In this document: piece by piece, positions 61,619 through 64,000 of the stretch
Layout of the letters: every line of letters starts with the position of its first letter
Position numbering within the stretch: position 1 is the stretch's first letter
Assembly: GCA_001828935.1 (NCBI GenBank)
Contig: MHZX01000063.1
Coordinates: 1 to 64,000 of the forward strand
Reading direction: 5' to 3'
Length of the DNA: 64,000 bases
From: Rhodocyclales bacterium RIFCSPLOWO2_02_FULL_63_24
GTDB lineage: Bacteria; Pseudomonadota; Gammaproteobacteria; Burkholderiales; Rhodocyclaceae
The notes under the pieces: generated by a model
Database searches by the model: none
Told to the model about the DNA's origin: nothing
The model's input: the letters and a program-made list of their open reading frames with translations, nothing else
Made by a program: the position numbers and the translations under genes

Positions 61619-64000
61619 GTGAACGCGCTTTCTCTGGAGTCGATTCTTGCTTCGGATGTGGTGACTTGCGGCGCCGATGAGGCGTTGGGCGAGGTGCTGC
61701 GTACCATGGAACGCAGGCGGATCAGTTGCGTCGTGGTGACGGACGAGGACCGGCGTCCCTGCGGAATCTTCACCGAGCGCGATGCCGTGGCACTGTTGGC
61801 CGAAGACGCGCTTTCCCCCGCCAGTCCCGTCGCCGAGGTGATGAGCCGCCCGGTGGTGACGTTGCCGCTCGCCGTCGATTACCGCGATGCCTACCAGCAC
61901 ATGCTGATGCATGGCGTTCGTCATCTGGTGGGGGTGGACGCCGAGGGCCGGGTGGCGGGCGTGATATCCGAGGCGGACTTTCTGACGCATCTCGGCGACG
62001 AATACCTGGTTGAGCTGAAGATCGTCGGCGCGGCAATGAGCCAGGGTGTCACGGCGCTCGACGGCAGCGCTTCGCTGGCCGATGCCCTGCGCCTGATGCA
62101 CAGGCGCAACAGCGACCACGTGGTGGTGACCGAGGCGGACCTCCCGGTAGGCATGCTGACCGATCGCGACGTGGTGCGTGTCGCCGGCGGCGAGCCCTTG
62201 CAGACGCCGCTGGCCACCCTGATGACGCCCGGGGTACACACCATCACGCCCGACCAGCCGCTGCAGCTGGCGGTGCAGCGCATGGCCGAGCTGGGCGTGC
62301 GCCGCCTGCTGGTGGTCGCCGAAGGCCGCATGCTGGGCGTGGTGACGCGCCACGACATTGTGCGCACCATGCAAGGTCGCCACGTCGAGTTCCTGCGCAA
62401 CACCATTGCCCGCCTGCGTCGCGAACTGGTCAAGCCCGGCGGGCGCTACAGCGAATTCGGCCGGCATATGATTCTCGGCGGCGTGCTCGACCGCATCGGC
62501 GACGGCGTTTCGCTGGTGGACGCGGCCAACGGCGCCTATGTCGAAGTCAATGATCGGGCCTGCGAGCTGCTGGGTTATACGCGCGACGAAGTCCTCGGTC
62601 GGCATGTCTGGGAGATCACCACCAGCTTTGCCGACGCCGCGGCGTGGCGCGCCTGGGCCGAGAATCTGACCGAGCAGGTGCGCGTGGTCAATACCGACTA
62701 CCGACGCCGGGATGGCAGCCTGTTGCCGGTCGAGGTTCGCGTCTATCAGGTGCACGACGGCGAGCGCCTGCTGCATGTGGCGATATTTCGCGACGCGTCG
62801 GCGACGCGCAAGATCGAAGCCGCGCTGCGCGAGGGCGAACGCTACTATAGGCATGTGATCGACAGCGCCGTGGACGGCTATTTTGCGATCGATAGCCAGC
62901 GCCGCTTCATCGAAGTCAACGACACGCTGTGCAAGCTGTTCGGCTATCCGCGCGAGGAGTGGCTGGGAAAAACGCCGCTCGATTTCATCACGGAGGACAG
63001 CCGCGCCGAACTGATCGCGCAAATGCAGCGCATCGAGAGTACGGATCGCCGCCGCTATCAGCTTGTCGGTCGCCGCAAGGATGGAACGACCTTCCCCATC
63101 TTGCTCAACAATTCCACTCATCGCAACGAGCACGGCGAAGTGGTCGGTTCATTCGGTTTCATCACCGACCTCACGCCGATTTTCGAAGCGCAGCGCGCCG
63201 TGGCCGAGTCGGAGCGCGAATTGCGCGGCATTCTCGACGACCTGCAGGATACCTACTACCGGACCGACAGCAGCGGAATCATCACGCGCGCCTCGCGCTC
63301 GGTCGAACAGTTGCTCGGCTATACGGTCGAGGAGGTGCTCGGCCTCAAGCTGGCGGATCTCTATTGTTCGCAGGCCGGGCGCGAGGAATTTCTGGCGCGC
63401 ATGCGGGCCAACGGCGGCCATATCGTCGGCGGCGAGTCGTGCCTGCGGCACAAGGACGGTCATGAACTGTGGGTGCGCACCAACGCGCATTTCATCCGCA
63501 ATGCGGCCGGCGATGTCGTCGGCGTCGAGGGCACGACCCGCGACAGCACCCTGCAGCGGCGCGCCGAAGAGGAGCTGCGGCTGGCGGCAAAGGTGTTCGA
63601 GAGCAGCGGCGAGGCGATCATGATCACCGACGCCGGTGGCCGCATCATCTCGGTCAACCAGGCCTTTGCCAGGGTGACCGGCTATGCCGCTGCCGACGTC
63701 GTCGGGCGCAACGCGAGCCTGCTGGCATCGGGTCGGCACAGCCGCGAGTTTTTCAGCGAGATGTGGCGTGGCTTGCTCGACAGCGGATACTGGCAGGGCG
63801 AGATATGGAACCAGCGCCGCGATGGCGAAGTCTTCCCCGAGTGGCTGGGCATTTCTTCGGTGCGCGATCCGGAAGGCAGGATCACCCATTTTGTCGGCAT
63901 ATTCTCCGACATCAGCGAGCGCAAGGCAGCCGAGGAGAAGATCGAATTCCTTGCCCATCACGACCCGTTGACGGCCTTGCCCAACCGCCTGCTGCTCCAG
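61619..64000 (+). CDS. CBS-PAS-GGDEF signalling protein (3' end cut by window)
   Basis: At least 794 codons from a GTG (NALSLESILASDVVTCG), open to the end of the window. Four CBS motifs form two Bateman modules at about residues 1-130 and 135-255, usually nucleotide sensors. Four PAS domains follow (about 285-410, 415-540, 540-665, 665-780). The last visible residues AHHDPLTALPNRLLLQ begin a GGDEF domain. An EAL domain may follow outside. No membrane segment. Start is uncertain; TTG at 61589 is an alternative. Confidence 0.88.
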   Translation, partial: MNALSLESILASDVVTCGADEALGEVLRTMERRRISCVVVTDEDRRPCGIFTERDAVALLAEDALSPASPVAEVMSRPVVTLPLAVDYRDAYQHMLMHGVRHLVGVDAEGRVAGVISEADFLTHLGDEYLVELKIVGAAMSQGVTALDGSASLADALRLMHRRNSDHVVVTEADLPVGMLTDRDVVRVAGGEPLQTPLATLMTPGVHTITPDQPLQLAVQRMAELGVRRLLVVAEGRMLGVVTRHDIVRTMQGRHVEFLRNTIARLRRELVKPGGRYSEFGRHMILGGVLDRIGDGVSLVDAANGAYVEVNDRACELLGYTRDEVLGRHVWEITTSFADAAAWRAWAENLTEQVRVVNTDYRRRDGSLLPVEVRVYQVHDGERLLHVAIFRDASATRKIEAALREGERYYRHVIDSAVDGYFAIDSQRRFIEVNDTLCKLFGYPREEWLGKTPLDFITEDSRAELIAQMQRIESTDRRRYQLVGRRKDGTTFPILLNNSTHRNEHGEVVGSFGFITDLTPIFEAQRAVAESERELRGILDDLQDTYYRTDSSGIITRASRSVEQLLGYTVEEVLGLKLADLYCSQAGREEFLARMRANGGHIVGGESCLRHKDGHELWVRTNAHFIRNAAGDVVGVEGTTRDSTLQRRAEEELRLAAKVFESSGEAIMITDAGGRIISVNQAFARVTGYAAADVVGRNASLLASGRHSREFFSEMWRGLLDSGYWQGEIWNQRRDGEVFPEWLGISSVRDPEGRITHFVGIFSDISERKAAEEKIEFLAHHDPLTALPNRLLLQ

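Overview
The window is a GC-rich bacterial chromosome segment, most likely from a betaproteobacterium of the Rhodocyclales / Sterolibacteriaceae type. This rests on gene content and layout: a complete mraZ-to-lpxC division and cell-wall cluster followed by a small membrane protein, a DciA-like gene, an M23 peptidase and secA; rplU-rpmA-obgE-proB in series; an SHP / diheme cytochrome / cytochrome b561 / QseBC block; and many c-di-GMP proteins. The genus is inference. No rRNA or tRNA gene, CRISPR array, transposase or phage gene was seen.

Layout. 1-4.1 kb: a PIN-domain toxin cut by the window edge, then leftward proB, obgE, rpmA, rplU and an IclR regulator. 4.2-8.2 kb: three tandem hairpin repeats lead into lutABC (L-lactate oxidation) and a secreted double-thioredoxin protein. 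8.2-17 kb: two large PAS-GGDEF-EAL proteins flank a P2A-type cation ATPase. 17.2-20.5 kb: a QseBC-like two-component pair after a cytochrome b561 / diheme cytochrome c / SHP-like cytochrome operon. 20.6-26.9 kb: ion transport (KefB/C-type antiporter, TrkA-linked K+ channel, NhaD-like antiporter with nhaR), a DUF3124 lipoprotein-like gene and a UspA protein. 27-29.6 kb: htpX, psd and a diheme cytochrome c. 29.9-49 kb: the dcw cluster mraZ-rsmH-ftsL-ftsI-murE-murF-mraY-murD-ftsW-murG-murC-murB-ddlB-ftsQ-ftsA-ftsZ-lpxC, almost all joined by 1-8 bp overlaps and started by a promoter carrying a four-repeat MraZ operator. 49-54.7 kb: dciA-like gene, M23 peptidase, secA, mtnA. 54.8-64 kb: an aldolase/dehydrogenase fusion (with mtnA, a likely MTA / 5'-deoxyadenosine disposal route), a kinase plus TPR response regulator pair, fbp, an Hpt-HD-GYP protein and a CBS-PAS-GGDEF protein cut by the window end.

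What conventional gene calls do not explain is repeat structure. (1) A 22-bp word, AGTCGGCGCYGGCG followed after two bases by ACGGCG, occurs 11 times in both orientations, mostly inside genes and mostly without adding residues, which resembles an uptake-sequence-like word more than an insertion. (2) A G-rich palindromic element containing GTCACCCCC forms the C-terminal tails of RsmH and MurF, lies in the secA-mtnA gap, and forms part of in-frame inserts in MurD and MtnA. (3) Three near-perfect hairpins (ftsW end, murD, mtnA) are inverted copies of 18-21 bp of native coding sequence. (4) A 61-bp element occurs at the end of the cytochrome b561 gene, where it sits between 33-bp direct repeats, and again upstream of the M23 gene. 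(5) Three tandem 36-bp hairpins with compensatory base changes precede lutA. These were found by eye; none was checked by a search.
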